Shown here: one piece after another, positions 8,536 to 16,256 of the stretch
How the letters are laid out: the number at the start of each line of letters is the position of its first letter
Position numbering within the stretch: position 1 is the stretch's first letter
Assembly (NCBI GenBank): GCA_009919335.1
Contig: RGCC01000006.1
Location: 1 to 32,485, forward strand
Direction of reading: 5' to 3'
Origin: Alphaproteobacteria bacterium
GTDB taxonomy: Bacteria > Pseudomonadota > Alphaproteobacteria > Puniceispirillales > Puniceispirillaceae
Length of the DNA stretch: 32,485 bases
Made by a program: the position numbers and the translations under genes
Notes under the pieces: generated by a model
What the model was told of the DNA's origin: nothing
Database searches by the model: none
Seen by the model: only the letters and a program-made list of their open reading frames with translations

Positions 8536-9165
8536 CTAATTTACCGGTTTTACCAGACAGCCATCAATGGCCGGGATCAGATGTTCGGGCATATGCGCGC
8601 CAGCGATTGCATATTGGCCCGCAAACACCATAAAGGGAACGCCATCAACCCGCAATTGACGCGCCATCTCGATATCATTGGTGATCTGCCGGTCAAATGC
8701 TGGATCGGCAAGGCGTTCAGGATCAATCTCAACGCCGTGTTCGCCAGCAATTCTGGCCAGTTCCTGATCATCGCCGATATCGCGGCCATCCAGAAAATAG
8801 GCTTGGAAGAACGCGTCGCTTAGATCATGCCCCGCTGCTGCCGCGGCAAGAATATAGCGGTGTGTTTTGCGGCTGTCGGGGGTGCGCTTGATTGCGTCAA
8901 AATTAAAATTGATACCGCTTTCAAGGCCCGCGCCGGCGATTCTGCCATAAACCGCCGGTGCGGCATTGCCAAATTTTCCAAGCAGATAAGCGCCGCGATC
9001 CATGCCGTCTTCGGGCATCGAGGGGTTCAGCAGAAAACAACGCCAGATATAGCGCGGTGTGACCTGTGGGCGGGCTTTAAAGGCGGCATCAAGGCGCTTT
9101 TTACCGATGTAACACCATGGGCAAATGATATCTGCATAAATTTCAACATCAACAAATTGGGTCAT
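8536..9165 (-). CDS. DsbA family (FrnE-like) thioredoxin-fold oxidoreductase
   Basis: 209 aa. It begins VDVEIYADIICPWCYIGKKRL, with a C15-P-W-C18 redox motif in the position and context of the FrnE/2-hydroxychromene-2-carboxylate isomerase branch of DsbA-like proteins. The helical insertion domain follows, and GVPFMVF near the C-terminus carries the cis-proline. There is no signal peptide, so it is cytoplasmic. FrnE-type members act as disulfide oxidoreductases or isomerases linked to oxidative stress; the substrate here is unknown. The stop is TAG. It is convergent with mfd across 68 bp and divergent from the HugZ-like gene. Confidence 0.88.
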   Translation of the reverse strand: MTQFVDVEIYADIICPWCYIGKKRLDAAFKARPQVTPRYIWRCFLLNPSMPEDGMDRGAYLLGKFGNAAPAVYGRIAGAGLESGINFNFDAIKRTPDSRKTHRYILAAAAAGHDLSDAFFQAYFLDGRDIGDDQELARIAGEHGVEIDPERLADPAFDRQITNDIEMARQLRVDGVPFMVFAGQYAIAGAHMPEHLIPAIDGCLVKPVN

Positions 9166-9275
9166 TTTCGCTATCCTTTACCGCAATGTTACCCTATCGA
9201 AACCTATTTGCGGTAGGCTTGGCAAGTAAAGAGATTGGCGTGAGGGAAACGGCGGCGCCTTTGTCAGGTGCTGAA

Positions 9276-9307
9276 ATCATGCTAAATAGACATCATGCTG
9301 AATAAGG
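9276..9307. repeat. 16-bp tandem repeat, 2 copies
   Basis: ATCATGCTAAATAGAC (9276-9291) and ATCATGCTGAATAAGG (9292-9307) match at 12 of 16 positions. It lies in the spacer between the DsbA-like and HugZ-like genes. Confidence 0.65.
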
Positions 9308-9313
9308 GCATTC

Positions 9314-9341
9314 GGGTCATTGCGGCCGGGTCATTGCGGCG
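9314..9341. repeat. 14-bp tandem repeat, 2 copies
   Basis: GGGTCATTGCGGCC (9314-9327) and GGGTCATTGCGGCG (9328-9341) differ only at the last base. It is in the same spacer as the 16-bp repeat but has an unrelated unit sequence. Confidence 0.85.
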
Positions 9342-9436
9342 CATTCCGGGAAAACCGAGGGTTTTTCTCGATGCAGCCTGTTTCGACAATGACTGTTTTG
9401 GATAGTTTATTTTTTTGATGGTTTGGGATAGCGCTT

Positions 9437-9955
9437 ATGCAAGAAAATACCGCATTTGAAGAATCGTCGGGAATGCAGCGGGAAAAGATTGAAGCGGCGC
9501 GAGATACGCTGTTGCAGCTTCGCACCCTCCAGCTTGCCGTCAACAGCCAGCAGGATAGCCCTGAAATGGGTGTGTCGCCGTTTATCCGGCGCGATGATGG
9601 ATTATATATTTTTACCAGCCACCTATCGCAGCATGTTCGTGATTTGATGGCCGCGGGCAGGGCCACTTGTATGCTGTGCGCTGACGAGGCGAAAAGCCAG
9701 AATATCTGGGCGCGTAACCGGATGAAATTTACCGTCGATGCTATTGAAATCATGCGTGATGATGCAAAGTTTGACGGGCTTTGCGATGATTTTGCCAGCG
9801 CACATGGCCCGACCATGGATCTGATCCGTAATTTTGGCGATTTTCATATGTTTCAGCTAACGCCGCGTGATGGTGTTTTGGTTCTCGGCTTTGCCAAGGC
9901 ATTTACCGTGACCGGCGCTGGCTTTGACATTGCCGCACATATAAGCAAGGCCTAG
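9437..9955 (+). CDS. HugZ / pyridoxamine-5'-phosphate-oxidase-like protein
   Basis: 172 aa with the split-barrel flavin-binding pattern of the HugZ/PNPOx-like family: AARDTLLQLRTLQLAVN, PFIRRDDGLYIFTSHLSQHVRDLMAAGRATCML, then AKSQNIWARNRMKFTVDAIEI and a C-terminal DFHMFQLTPRDGVLVLGFAKAFTV. HugZ proteins degrade heme to release iron; relatives bind FMN or F420 and act on other substrates. The LGFAKAF ending favours the heme-utilisation branch, but no catalytic residue proves it. The ATG at 9437 has a weak ribosome site. The GST-like gene starts 4 bp after its stop, so the two are co-transcribed. Confidence 0.8.
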   Translation: MQENTAFEESSGMQREKIEAARDTLLQLRTLQLAVNSQQDSPEMGVSPFIRRDDGLYIFTSHLSQHVRDLMAAGRATCMLCADEAKSQNIWARNRMKFTVDAIEIMRDDAKFDGLCDDFASAHGPTMDLIRNFGDFHMFQLTPRDGVLVLGFAKAFTVTGAGFDIAAHISKA

Positions 9956-9959
9956 GGCC

Positions 9960-10625
9960 ATGCCAGATACGGGTCAGCCGCCCATTTTTTGGAGTTTTCG
10001 GCGTTGCCCCTATGCGATGCGGGCGCGGCTGGCGATTGCGGCAAGCGGACAGGTAGTTCAGCTCCGTGAGATTCTGCTTCGTGACAAGCCAGACGCGTTT
10101 CTGCTGGCATCTCCCAAAGGCACGGTGCCGGTATTGGTGCTTGAGGATGGCACAGTCATCGACGAAAGCCGTGATGTCATGTTTTGGGCGCTTGGCCGCA
10201 ATGATCCCGACGATTGGCTGGCGATCTGGCGGCAAGATCCGCAGCGGGTTACCGCGTTTCTCGACCGGCTGGATGGTCCGTTTAAACATGATCTCGATCG
10301 CTATAAATATGCCAGCCGCTATGCTGGTGCCGATGCAACAATTCATCAGGCTAATGGTGCCAAATTCCTGCATGAATTAGATACGGCGTTGCAGCAGACA
10401 AGGGCGCTGTCTGGGGCAAATCTGGGTATTCTGGATTTTGCCTGCCTGCCGTTTGTTCGCCAATTTCGGATTGCCAATCCCGCTTGGTTCGATGCCCAGC
10501 CATGGCCGCATCTATCTGCATGGCTTTCGGCATTTTTAAATTCGGCACGGTTTCAGAAAATCATGGAAAAATATCCACAATGGAAAGATGGCGCAGCGTC
10601 AGTAACTTTCCCAACATCGGGCTAA
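9960..10625 (+). CDS. Glutathione S-transferase family protein
   Basis: 221 aa. The N-terminal thioredoxin-like domain begins FWSFRRCPYAMRARLAI, a glutaredoxin-like CPYA motif, with the cis-proline region SPKGTVPVLVLEDGTVIDES where GSTs bind the glutathione gamma-glutamyl group (the E-S pair). An all-helical C-terminal domain with the N-capping LGILDFACLPFVRQF segment follows. A Cys rather than Ser or Tyr at the active site suggests a thiol-transferase, Omega-like or glutathionyl reductase activity. Starts 4 bp after the HugZ-like stop, so probably translated from the same mRNA. Confidence 0.85.
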   Translation: MPDTGQPPIFWSFRRCPYAMRARLAIAASGQVVQLREILLRDKPDAFLLASPKGTVPVLVLEDGTVIDESRDVMFWALGRNDPDDWLAIWRQDPQRVTAFLDRLDGPFKHDLDRYKYASRYAGADATIHQANGAKFLHELDTALQQTRALSGANLGILDFACLPFVRQFRIANPAWFDAQPWPHLSAWLSAFLNSARFQKIMEKYPQWKDGAASVTFPTSG

Positions 10626-10643
10626 AAATTAATTTGTGGTCAT

Positions 10644-10679
10644 TTTGGCACAATGTTTGGCAACATGGTTGGCACGAAG
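10644..10679. repeat. 12-bp degenerate tandem repeat, 3 copies
   Basis: TTTGGCACAATG (10644), TTTGGCAACATG (10656) and GTTGGCACGAAG (10668) lie head to tail in the spacer between the GST-like gene and the acyltransferase. TTGGCA is invariant. Confidence 0.7.
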
Positions 10680-10738
10680 TTTGATTGTCATAAAATCGTA
10701 ACAATCACCCCTTTTAATAGCGGCATTGTGAAACCGTG

Positions 10739-10861
10739 ATGTTAGATATGCCAAGCACAAAACTAATCGATGTTGGCGCGGTTCTTGCGGCGCGGATGCC
10801 GGCCCTTGGCGCGTACCCGTCATGGCTTCGTGGGGCGCTTGTCTGGAGCCTTCGAACCTAG
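10739..10861 (+). pseudogene. N-terminal 40 codons of the acyltransferase, ended by TAG
   Basis: An ATG at 10739 opens the same frame as the acyltransferase below and reads MLDMPSTKLIDVGAVLAARM then PALGAYPSWLRGALVWSLRT, ending at TAG 10859-10861. After the stop the frame goes straight on as VNEDRINRFLADHAALSGFDF into the catalytic domain with no shift. This looks like the authentic N-terminus of the PlsC-GNAT protein (the RMP...WLR...SLR pattern precedes the catalytic HPLGGLDG block in such proteins). One base change (for example CAG or TTG to TAG) would explain it. Sequencing error is not excluded. Confidence 0.7.
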
Positions 10862-10945
10862 GTCAATGAAGACCGCATTAACCGGTTTTTAGCGGATCAT
10901 GCTGCGCTGAGCGGGTTTGATTTTATTGATCAGGTTTTCGCCGAA

Positions 10946-12487
10946 TTGCAAATTGATTATTCGGTTGATCCTGATGCCATCAAAAATATTCCGGCGACGG
11001 GGCGCGTGCTAATTGTTGCCAATCATCCACTTGGGGGTCTGGACGGGCTGGCCTTGCTGCGGCTGGTCGGCAGGCGGCGGCAGGATGTGTCTGTTGTTGT
11101 TAATGAATTACTATGCAATATCAATTCCTTAAGAAACGTATTTTTACCAGTAGATGCGTTTGGCGGCGAGACAAAAAGAGCCGATATTGACCGGATTATT
11201 GAGGCGCTCAATGATAATCGTGCGGTGATTATTTTCCCCGCTGGCGAGGTGTCGCGCGCTGGCTCGAAGGGGGTGCGCGACGGCAGATGGATGTCGGGCT
11301 TTATCCGGATGGCGACCAAAACTTCGGCACCGGTTTTGCCAATTCATATCAATGCGCGTAATTCCTTGCTGTTTTATTTTGTGGGCCGGCTCAGCGCGAC
11401 CCTGTCGATGTTGATGCTGCCGCGTGAAATGACCGGGTTTAGAGGCAATATCAAACTAACCATTGGCCAGCCTGTTGCGAGTGCGGATATCGAATCCCTG
11501 CCGCTGGGCCGGCGCGATAAGGCACAGTTGGTAAATCGGCATCTGCGCCGGATTGGGCGCGGTAAATCGCCCTTGCTGAAGACGACAGAGCGCCTTATTG
11601 ACCGGGTTCCGCGCGGCGCGATAATTGATGCGTTGCTGTCTGCAGAAAAGCTGGGAATTACCGCAGATAACAAGCATATTTTGCTACTCGATTATGCGGA
11701 TAACAGCGCTGTCATGGACGAGATCGGCCGGCTGCGCGAGCTTAGTTTCCGGTCAGTCGGCGAGGGGACTGGTCGTGGTAAGGATATTGACCGGTTTGAT
11801 CATTATTACCGTCATCTTGTTTTATGGGATGATGTCGAGGCGGAAATTGTCGGTGCCTATCGCCTTGGGGAGATATGGCGCTGGCCGGATCATGAAAAGA
11901 ACCGGCTTTATTCCAACACGTTATTTGCCTATGAGCCGTCAATACAGCCAATTTTTGAGCAGGGGCTTGAACTTGGGCGCAGCTTTGTCCAGCCGCAATA
12001 TTGGGGGCGGCGTAGTCTTGATTATTTGTGGCAGGGCATCGGTGCCTATCTTGCATCGCATCCGGACGTCAGATATTTGTTTGGGCCGGTGACCTTGTCG
12101 AACAGCCTGCCAAAATCGGCGCGTGATATGCTGGTCTATTTCTATCAGACGCATTTCCCTGATCCTGATCATTATGCAAGGCCGACGATCCCTTATGTCA
12201 TTAATCCGGCTGCTGCTGGCGCTTTGCGGGTGGAGATGCCGGGGTTTGACATTGAAATGGATCAGGCATGGCTGCGCAAACAGCTTGGCTTCATGGGGCT
12301 TAAAATTCCAACCTTATTCAAGCAGTATGCCGATGTTTGTAACCGTGGTGGTGTTCGGTTTTGCGGCTTTAATATTGATCCAGCATTTAACCATTGTGTT
12401 GATGGCCTTGTGCTGGTTGATGTGCATCAGCTAAAGCCCAAAAAGCGTGCACGTTATATCGGCGACCAATTAATGGCGGCCAATTAA
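10946..12487 (+). CDS. PlsC-like/GNAT fusion acyltransferase (ornithine-lipid type), N-terminus disrupted
   Basis: The longest intact piece starts at a TTG at 10946 (513 aa); from the ATG at 10739 the full frame would be 582 codons with a TAG at codon 41. Domain 1 (residues about 15-200) is a lysophospholipid acyltransferase: NHPLGGLDG at 26-34 (the H...D motif), NELLCNINSLRNVFLPVDAF, and FPAGEVSR, the usual FPEG-like block. Domain 2 (about 240-510) is a hemolysin/OlsB-like GNAT: RFDHYYRHLVLWD, IVGAYRLGE, LELGRSFVQPQYWG and a long C-terminal part. Proteins with both halves acylate amino-acid or glycerol lipids; ornithine lipid synthesis is the likeliest role. The TTG has only a poor ribosome site, so expression of this fragment is uncertain. 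Confidence 0.8.
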   Translation: MQIDYSVDPDAIKNIPATGRVLIVANHPLGGLDGLALLRLVGRRRQDVSVVVNELLCNINSLRNVFLPVDAFGGETKRADIDRIIEALNDNRAVIIFPAGEVSRAGSKGVRDGRWMSGFIRMATKTSAPVLPIHINARNSLLFYFVGRLSATLSMLMLPREMTGFRGNIKLTIGQPVASADIESLPLGRRDKAQLVNRHLRRIGRGKSPLLKTTERLIDRVPRGAIIDALLSAEKLGITADNKHILLLDYADNSAVMDEIGRLRELSFRSVGEGTGRGKDIDRFDHYYRHLVLWDDVEAEIVGAYRLGEIWRWPDHEKNRLYSNTLFAYEPSIQPIFEQGLELGRSFVQPQYWGRRSLDYLWQGIGAYLASHPDVRYLFGPVTLSNSLPKSARDMLVYFYQTHFPDPDHYARPTIPYVINPAAAGALRVEMPGFDIEMDQAWLRKQLGFMGLKIPTLFKQYADVCNRGGVRFCGFNIDPAFNHCVDGLVLVDVHQLKPKKRARYIGDQLMAAN

Positions 12488-12564
12488 TCACGGTATTTTA
12501 GCGGTGATTTGGCATAAAATTTGCGTCTATCGGTGGCGTCAGCAAACCATGGGAGGTAGGCGTT

Positions 12565-12831
12565 ATGGCACCAAAATTGGATTCGGACTTAATTGTTGAT
12601 GTGATTGAGGCAAGCATCCGCGTACTGGTTGATACCGGGCTCAGCCGGGATGAGGCATTACAGGTAATGCTCAGTCAGGTCGCGGCACAAGTGTCGCCTG
12701 AAGTGATGAAAATCGCCACCGATCTGAACGAGAAATATCATCGAGATTTCCGTCATGCCGAATGGGATGAGGTATCACCAAAACAGGATAAGCCGGTTGG
12801 GTCGGCGGAATTTGCCTTCGGTCCGCTTTAG
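12565..12831 (+). CDS. Small hypothetical protein, 88 aa
   Basis: I do not recognise the family. The ATG at 12565 follows a very good ribosome site (GGGAGGT at 12551), which argues that it is translated. The sequence is acidic to neutral and mostly helical: DSDLIVDVIEASIRVLVDTG, SRDEALQVMLSQVAAQVSPEV, then KIATDLNEKYHRDFRHAEWD and a disordered tail. There is no signal peptide, membrane segment or cysteine. It may be co-transcribed with the acyltransferase 77 bp upstream and converges on the aconitase X pair. Confidence 0.65.
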   Translation: MAPKLDSDLIVDVIEASIRVLVDTGLSRDEALQVMLSQVAAQVSPEVMKIATDLNEKYHRDFRHAEWDEVSPKQDKPVGSAEFAFGPL

Positions 12832-12844
12832 CCCCAAATTGTTT

Positions 12845-12878
12845 CTGGCATAACCTGCCAGCGGCCTATCCCAAGGCC
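12845..12878. terminator. Possible bidirectional terminator (two hairpins)
   Basis: Between two convergent genes lie CTGGCA-TAACC-TGCCAG (12845-12861, 6-bp stem) and GGCCT-ATCCCA-AGGCC (12863-12878, 5-bp stem). There is no clear T-tract, so rho-independent termination is only a possibility. Confidence 0.35.
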
Positions 12879-12897
12879 TCAAAACCGAAATTTCAGG

Positions 12898-13305
12898 CTA
12901 ATCGAGAATCCTGACCTCGCCAGCTGCAGGGTTAATCTCGACGGTCTGACCGGTTTTAATGAGGCGGGTCACATCGCCATCTTCGAACCGGTCGCACATG
13001 GTCATATTGGCGAGGGCTGCCCCCTGCACCAGAATGGTATTTGCCTCATTGAACAAAATCGCTTTTGGGGTGATGCCCCTCGCGGTCATTTCGTGCAGCA
13101 TCCATGCGGTGGCGACGCCGCCCTTTGCCGTGTTAAATACCAGTATCTTTTGATCGTAGGACTGACCGGCAAGCTTATGCTGTGGCCGTGAGAAAATGCC
13201 CTTTATCCGGTCAAGATCATACCGTGCAGAAAAATTATCATCCGCGACAAGGGCTTCGCCAATGACTTTTGGGCCGACGCCCTTGTGGCATTTCAACAGC
13301 TTCAT
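12898..13305 (-). CDS. Aconitase X swivel (small) subunit, DUF126
   Basis: 135 aa from the ATG at 13305, which overlaps the stop of the large-subunit gene as ATGA. An upstream in-frame start at 13341 lies inside the large-subunit gene and is unlikely. It matches the DUF126/AcnX small domain: GEALVADDNFSARYDLD, then GQSYDQKILVFNTAKGGVAT, ARGITPKAILFNEANTILVQGA. Partner of the catalytic subunit just upstream. Bacterial AcnX enzymes studied so far are cis-3-hydroxy-L-proline dehydratases; archaeal ones are mevalonate-5-phosphate dehydratases. In some species the two parts are one chain; here they are separate. Confidence 0.87.
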   Translation of the reverse strand: MKLLKCHKGVGPKVIGEALVADDNFSARYDLDRIKGIFSRPQHKLAGQSYDQKILVFNTAKGGVATAWMLHEMTARGITPKAILFNEANTILVQGAALANMTMCDRFEDGDVTRLIKTGQTVEINPAAGEVRILD

Positions 13306-14531
13306 TTGACAATCTCTCCATGGATAGCGGCAGCGACACAATCGGCCATGCTGGCAAGCACGGGTTGATAGCCATAACCGCCAAGAATATTCACAATTTT
13401 GGCCGAATTGCTGAGCAACCGAACCCAGCCATTGGCCTCGCCAATCTCGCGCGCATATTGATTGTAAAAACAGGTGCCCTCAAGAACCGTGCCGCCTGCC
13501 GTTTCGATCTTGTCGATAAACCCCATCCGGCGGGCATCGCCATAGGCCTGCGGCGAGGTACAGACAATCATCGGCAGCTTGAGCCTTTGTCCGTTAACGA
13601 GGCTGGCAACCTGTTCCATCTCGACAATGGATAGTTGTGGCGCGGCAAACACCACCACATCGGGTTTTTCGCCTTTATCGGCAAAATTGCCGGCCAGTGC
13701 CTCAAGATCAGCATCGGTGATTTTGGTAACCGGTAATTCAGTGGCGCTAACCGCCGCCAGATTTGGCGCTTCGGGTGTGATGCCAATAATATGAAACAGC
13801 GGGATTGATCCATAGCTGGCCATCGCTGCACCAAAATGTTTAATTTCATCGGATGTTGGAACGCGCTCGATACCCTCAATAACAGGGACTTCCCAATAGG
13901 ATCCGGCCAGCCGGCCAATCACTGCGCCAAGAATGCCCCATTCGGTCAGCTCTGTTGGCTGGCTTGTCACTTGAAAGCGGCGGGTTGCCTTACGGTTCTG
14001 GTCGAGATGCAGGCCGTATCGCGGCGTTCGGCCGGTTAATCCGGCGGCCAGTGCTGACGGGCCTCCCTCAAAGTTTGAGCGTGCGCCGCAAACGCTGTTG
14101 GAATAGATCACAACACCGGTATCACCATAGGCAACATGATCGCCAAGCAATGGCGGCATAATTGTCTGATAATTGACACAAGTATTTGTCATCATAATGC
14201 CAATCGTCTCACAGGCCGAAATAAAGCGGCGCTCGATCATCGCCATATCTTCGGTCTGGCCAAGCGGTCGGTAATGGTTCAGGTCAACGCCGCGTGGGTC
14301 AGTAATCATCGGGATAACAACGCGGCCGCCAGCAGTGGCAATCGATTCCATAAAATCGACACCGGCATCACCCACCGATTCCGGATCGGCCATCATATGA
14401 GCCTGACTTACCGCCACCATGTCTTTGGCGTCAAAGAATTCGCCTACCTTGATTTGATGATCGATCGCCCATTGTTTGGCCTTGCCAAATTCGCCATTGA
14501 GCATGGCCTTTTCTTCGTCGCTAAGATGCAT
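13302..14531 (-). CDS. Aconitase X catalytic subunit, DUF521
   Basis: 409 aa, normal for the large AcnX subunit. Family features: an N-terminal MHLSDEEKAMLNGEFGKAKQ, the cysteine blocks TNTCVNYQ, YSNSVCGARSNFEGGPSAL and VLEGTCFYNQ (ligands of the iron-sulfur or metal centre), and the SYWEVPVIEGI and ITPEAPNL segments. The likely reaction is dehydration of cis-3-hydroxy-L-proline or a related hydroxy acid; no proline-catabolism genes flank it, so the substrate is open. Translationally coupled (4-bp overlap) to the small subunit. The 154-bp upstream spacer is shared with the divergent DCC gene. Confidence 0.9.
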   Translation of the reverse strand: MHLSDEEKAMLNGEFGKAKQWAIDHQIKVGEFFDAKDMVAVSQAHMMADPESVGDAGVDFMESIATAGGRVVIPMITDPRGVDLNHYRPLGQTEDMAMIERRFISACETIGIMMTNTCVNYQTIMPPLLGDHVAYGDTGVVIYSNSVCGARSNFEGGPSALAAGLTGRTPRYGLHLDQNRKATRRFQVTSQPTELTEWGILGAVIGRLAGSYWEVPVIEGIERVPTSDEIKHFGAAMASYGSIPLFHIIGITPEAPNLAAVSATELPVTKITDADLEALAGNFADKGEKPDVVVFAAPQLSIVEMEQVASLVNGQRLKLPMIVCTSPQAYGDARRMGFIDKIETAGGTVLEGTCFYNQYAREIGEANGWVRLLSNSAKIVNILGGYGYQPVLASMADCVAAAIHGEIVK

Positions 14532-14685
14532 CAGGGGAACCCTTGTTTTGATCGCTGCTCGGGGCTAAAGGCTACTCTTCTTGACCAGCACTCGCCAAGC
14601 GTAAAATGACGCGGCCTTGTCAAATATGGCTTTGATGCCCATTTGATGCTGGAGGGGTTAGGGCGTTAGCAAAGGGTGATGTTCG

Positions 14686-15072
14686 ATGATTGAAGTGTTT
14701 TTTGACGGTAAATGCGGGCTTTGCAGCAAAGAAATTGCCTATTACCGACGTATCGCCCCAAGCGGTATTTTTGCGTGGATGGACATTGCCAGCGATGCGT
14801 CGCCACTGGCCGCGCACGGGATTACCCAGGCCGCGGCGCTTCGTTATCTTCACGTCCGCGATGCAACAGGCAACTGGCATATTGGCGCGCCGGCCTTTGC
14901 GGTCATCTGGCAACAGTTACGCTATTGGCGATTATTGGCGGCATTGGTGCGCCTGCCGTTGATCAGGCACCTTGTAAAAATTCTATATAATAAATTTGCC
15001 GATTATAGATTTGCCAAGCTAGGTCATTGCCAGCTAGCCCAAAATCAAATTATGCAAAATCGGGCAAATTGA
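14686..15072 (+). CDS. DCC family thiol-disulfide oxidoreductase (DUF393)
   Basis: 128 aa. The name-giving motif is at the N-terminus, FFDGKCGLCSKEI (D-G-x-C-x-x-C), and the family ending YNKFADYRFAKLGHC is present. Between them are SDASPLAAHGITQAAALRYLHV and a hydrophobic WQQLRYWRLLAALVRL helix. DUF393 members are predicted thioredoxin-fold thiol oxidoreductases; function is not established. Divergent from the aconitase X pair and convergent with the DUF1330 gene. Confidence 0.88.
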   Translation: MIEVFFDGKCGLCSKEIAYYRRIAPSGIFAWMDIASDASPLAAHGITQAAALRYLHVRDATGNWHIGAPAFAVIWQQLRYWRLLAALVRLPLIRHLVKILYNKFADYRFAKLGHCQLAQNQIMQNRAN

Positions 15073-15097
15073 ATTTCCCCTCACATAAATGAAACGC

Positions 15098-15400
15098 CTA
15101 GATGCCTTCAAGAATCATCAGGGTCGTGGCCGAATTTGCCAGCCTGATGGCCTTAATCGGCGCATATTCGGGGCTATCCAAAAACGCATGGGCGGCGGTG
15201 CGTGACGGGAATTTAATCAGCACGATACGGGTCGGCTCCCACAACTCAGCCTGCACGATATCCATTGCGCCGCCTCGGGTAAGGTAAATGCCGCCAAAGC
15301 TTTCGACAATTGGCCGCGCCGCTGCCTTGTAATCTTCATAGGCGACCGGATCCGTTATTTTGGTGTCGAGCAGGATATAGGCGGGGGTTTCGGCGCTCAT
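15098..15400 (-). CDS. DUF1330 domain protein
   Basis: 100 aa, the whole length of a DUF1330 ferredoxin-like (dimeric alpha-beta barrel) domain: AYILLDTKITDPVAYEDYK, then AARPIVESFGGIYLTRGG, and IVLIKFPSRTAAHAFLDSPEY. Function unknown. It follows the haloacid-dehalogenase-like gene by 26 bp on the same strand and is probably co-transcribed with it. Confidence 0.88.
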   Translation of the reverse strand: MSAETPAYILLDTKITDPVAYEDYKAAARPIVESFGGIYLTRGGAMDIVQAELWEPTRIVLIKFPSRTAAHAFLDSPEYAPIKAIRLANSATTLMILEGI

Positions 15401-15426
15401 GTCATGCTCCTATTAAATTTTACGGC

Positions 15427-16140
15427 TCAGAATGACGGGCATTCCAGACCATCTGCAACGCCCTCGACACTATCGGCAATAATGTCCCAGTCGCTTGTTG
15501 CCTCAAAATCAACGATCTGGTCGACCCCATATTCGGTAGGCCGGTTGATATAGGCGGTGCGCATACCTTCCTTGCGAGCCGCCGCAAGGTCGTCATTATG
15601 CGCAGCGGCCATCATGATTTCGTCGGGTTTCATGCCCAAAAGGCGAATAGCATTTTGATAGACTGCCGGATTGCGCTTAAAGGCGCGGTGCATGTCGCTG
15701 GAGAAAATGAAATCCCATGGGATACCAGCGCGTTTTGCGATTGTGGACAGCAAAACAATTGAACCGTTAGACAGGGGCGAGATCAGATATTTTGACTTGA
15801 TCCGTTTCAGCCCGGGAACACTGTCCGGCCACGGGGTCAGGCGGTGCCAAGCCCGATTCAAATGGTCGCGCTCTGCGTCATCTAGCATCGGCAGGCCGAA
15901 TTCAGGCAGAATTTCATCGAGACGCTCGCGGTGAATGACATCAATTGAAACAAACGGGCGCTCGCCTTTGGTAACGCGTGCCATGCCCGGCCGGTATCCT
16001 GCCCGCCATGCCCGGGCAAACCCATCGCCATCAAACCCGGTTACGCCCTTTCGTGCTGCCACTGCTTCGCCCTCGCGGGCAATCGATGAACGCCAGTCAA
16101 CAATGGTGCCAAAAGTATCAAACAAAACAGCTTTAATCAT
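15427..16140 (-). CDS. Haloacid dehalogenase type II / HAD hydrolase
   Basis: 237 aa from the ATG at 16140 (MIKAVLFDTFGTIVDW); an in-frame TTG at 16152 would add only MRFG. HAD landmarks in order: nucleophile D8 in LFDTFGT, SPLSNGS (motif II), Lys in FKRNPAVYQNAI (motif III) and AAHNDDLAAARKEGM (motif IV). The spacing and AAHxxDL block match L-2-haloacid dehalogenase-like proteins, although DTFGT replaces the usual DAFGT/DVFGT and the true substrate may be a phosphate ester or a haloacid. Probably heads an operon with the DUF1330 gene. Confidence 0.88.
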   Translation of the reverse strand: MIKAVLFDTFGTIVDWRSSIAREGEAVAARKGVTGFDGDGFARAWRAGYRPGMARVTKGERPFVSIDVIHRERLDEILPEFGLPMLDDAERDHLNRAWHRLTPWPDSVPGLKRIKSKYLISPLSNGSIVLLSTIAKRAGIPWDFIFSSDMHRAFKRNPAVYQNAIRLLGMKPDEIMMAAAHNDDLAAARKEGMRTAYINRPTEYGVDQIVDFEATSDWDIIADSVEGVADGLECPSF

Positions 16141-16150
16141 GCCAAATCTC

Positions 16151-16190
16151 AATTATCAGGTCTTAATTATCGGGTCTTAATAATCAGGGG
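16151..16190. repeat. 14-bp degenerate tandem repeat, about 3 copies
   Basis: AATTATCAGGTCTT (16151), AATTATCGGGTCTT (16165) and a partial AATAATCAGGGG (16179) run head to tail just upstream of the HAD gene. Confidence 0.82.
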
Positions 16191-16209
16191 CGTGTTGACG
16201 TTAAGCTGT

Positions 16210-16246
16210 GACGATAACCTAGCTGACGATAACCTAGCTGACGACC
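16210..16246. repeat. 15-bp tandem repeat, 2.5 copies
   Basis: GACGATAACCTAGCT is repeated exactly at 16210-16224 and 16225-16239, followed by GACGACC. It lies 19 bp from the 14-bp array, with an unrelated unit. Confidence 0.9.
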
Positions 16247-16256
16247 AAGGCCCTGA

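Noticed and set aside
9331-9816. 161-codon ORF on the minus strand
   Set aside because: Lies antisense to the HugZ-like gene; no family pattern, while the plus strand reads as a known fold.
10859-10861. TAG as a sense codon (recoded or pyrrolysine)
   Set aside because: TAG ends mfd (8465-8467), the HugZ-like gene (9953-9955), thiD (18593-18595), thiX (25287-25289) and the OYE gene (29540-29542), so TAG works as stop here.
13306-13341. Longer start for the aconitase X small subunit
   Set aside because: Extra residues (CRCRYPWRDCQ) lie within the large-subunit gene; ATG 13305 gives the usual 4-bp coupling.
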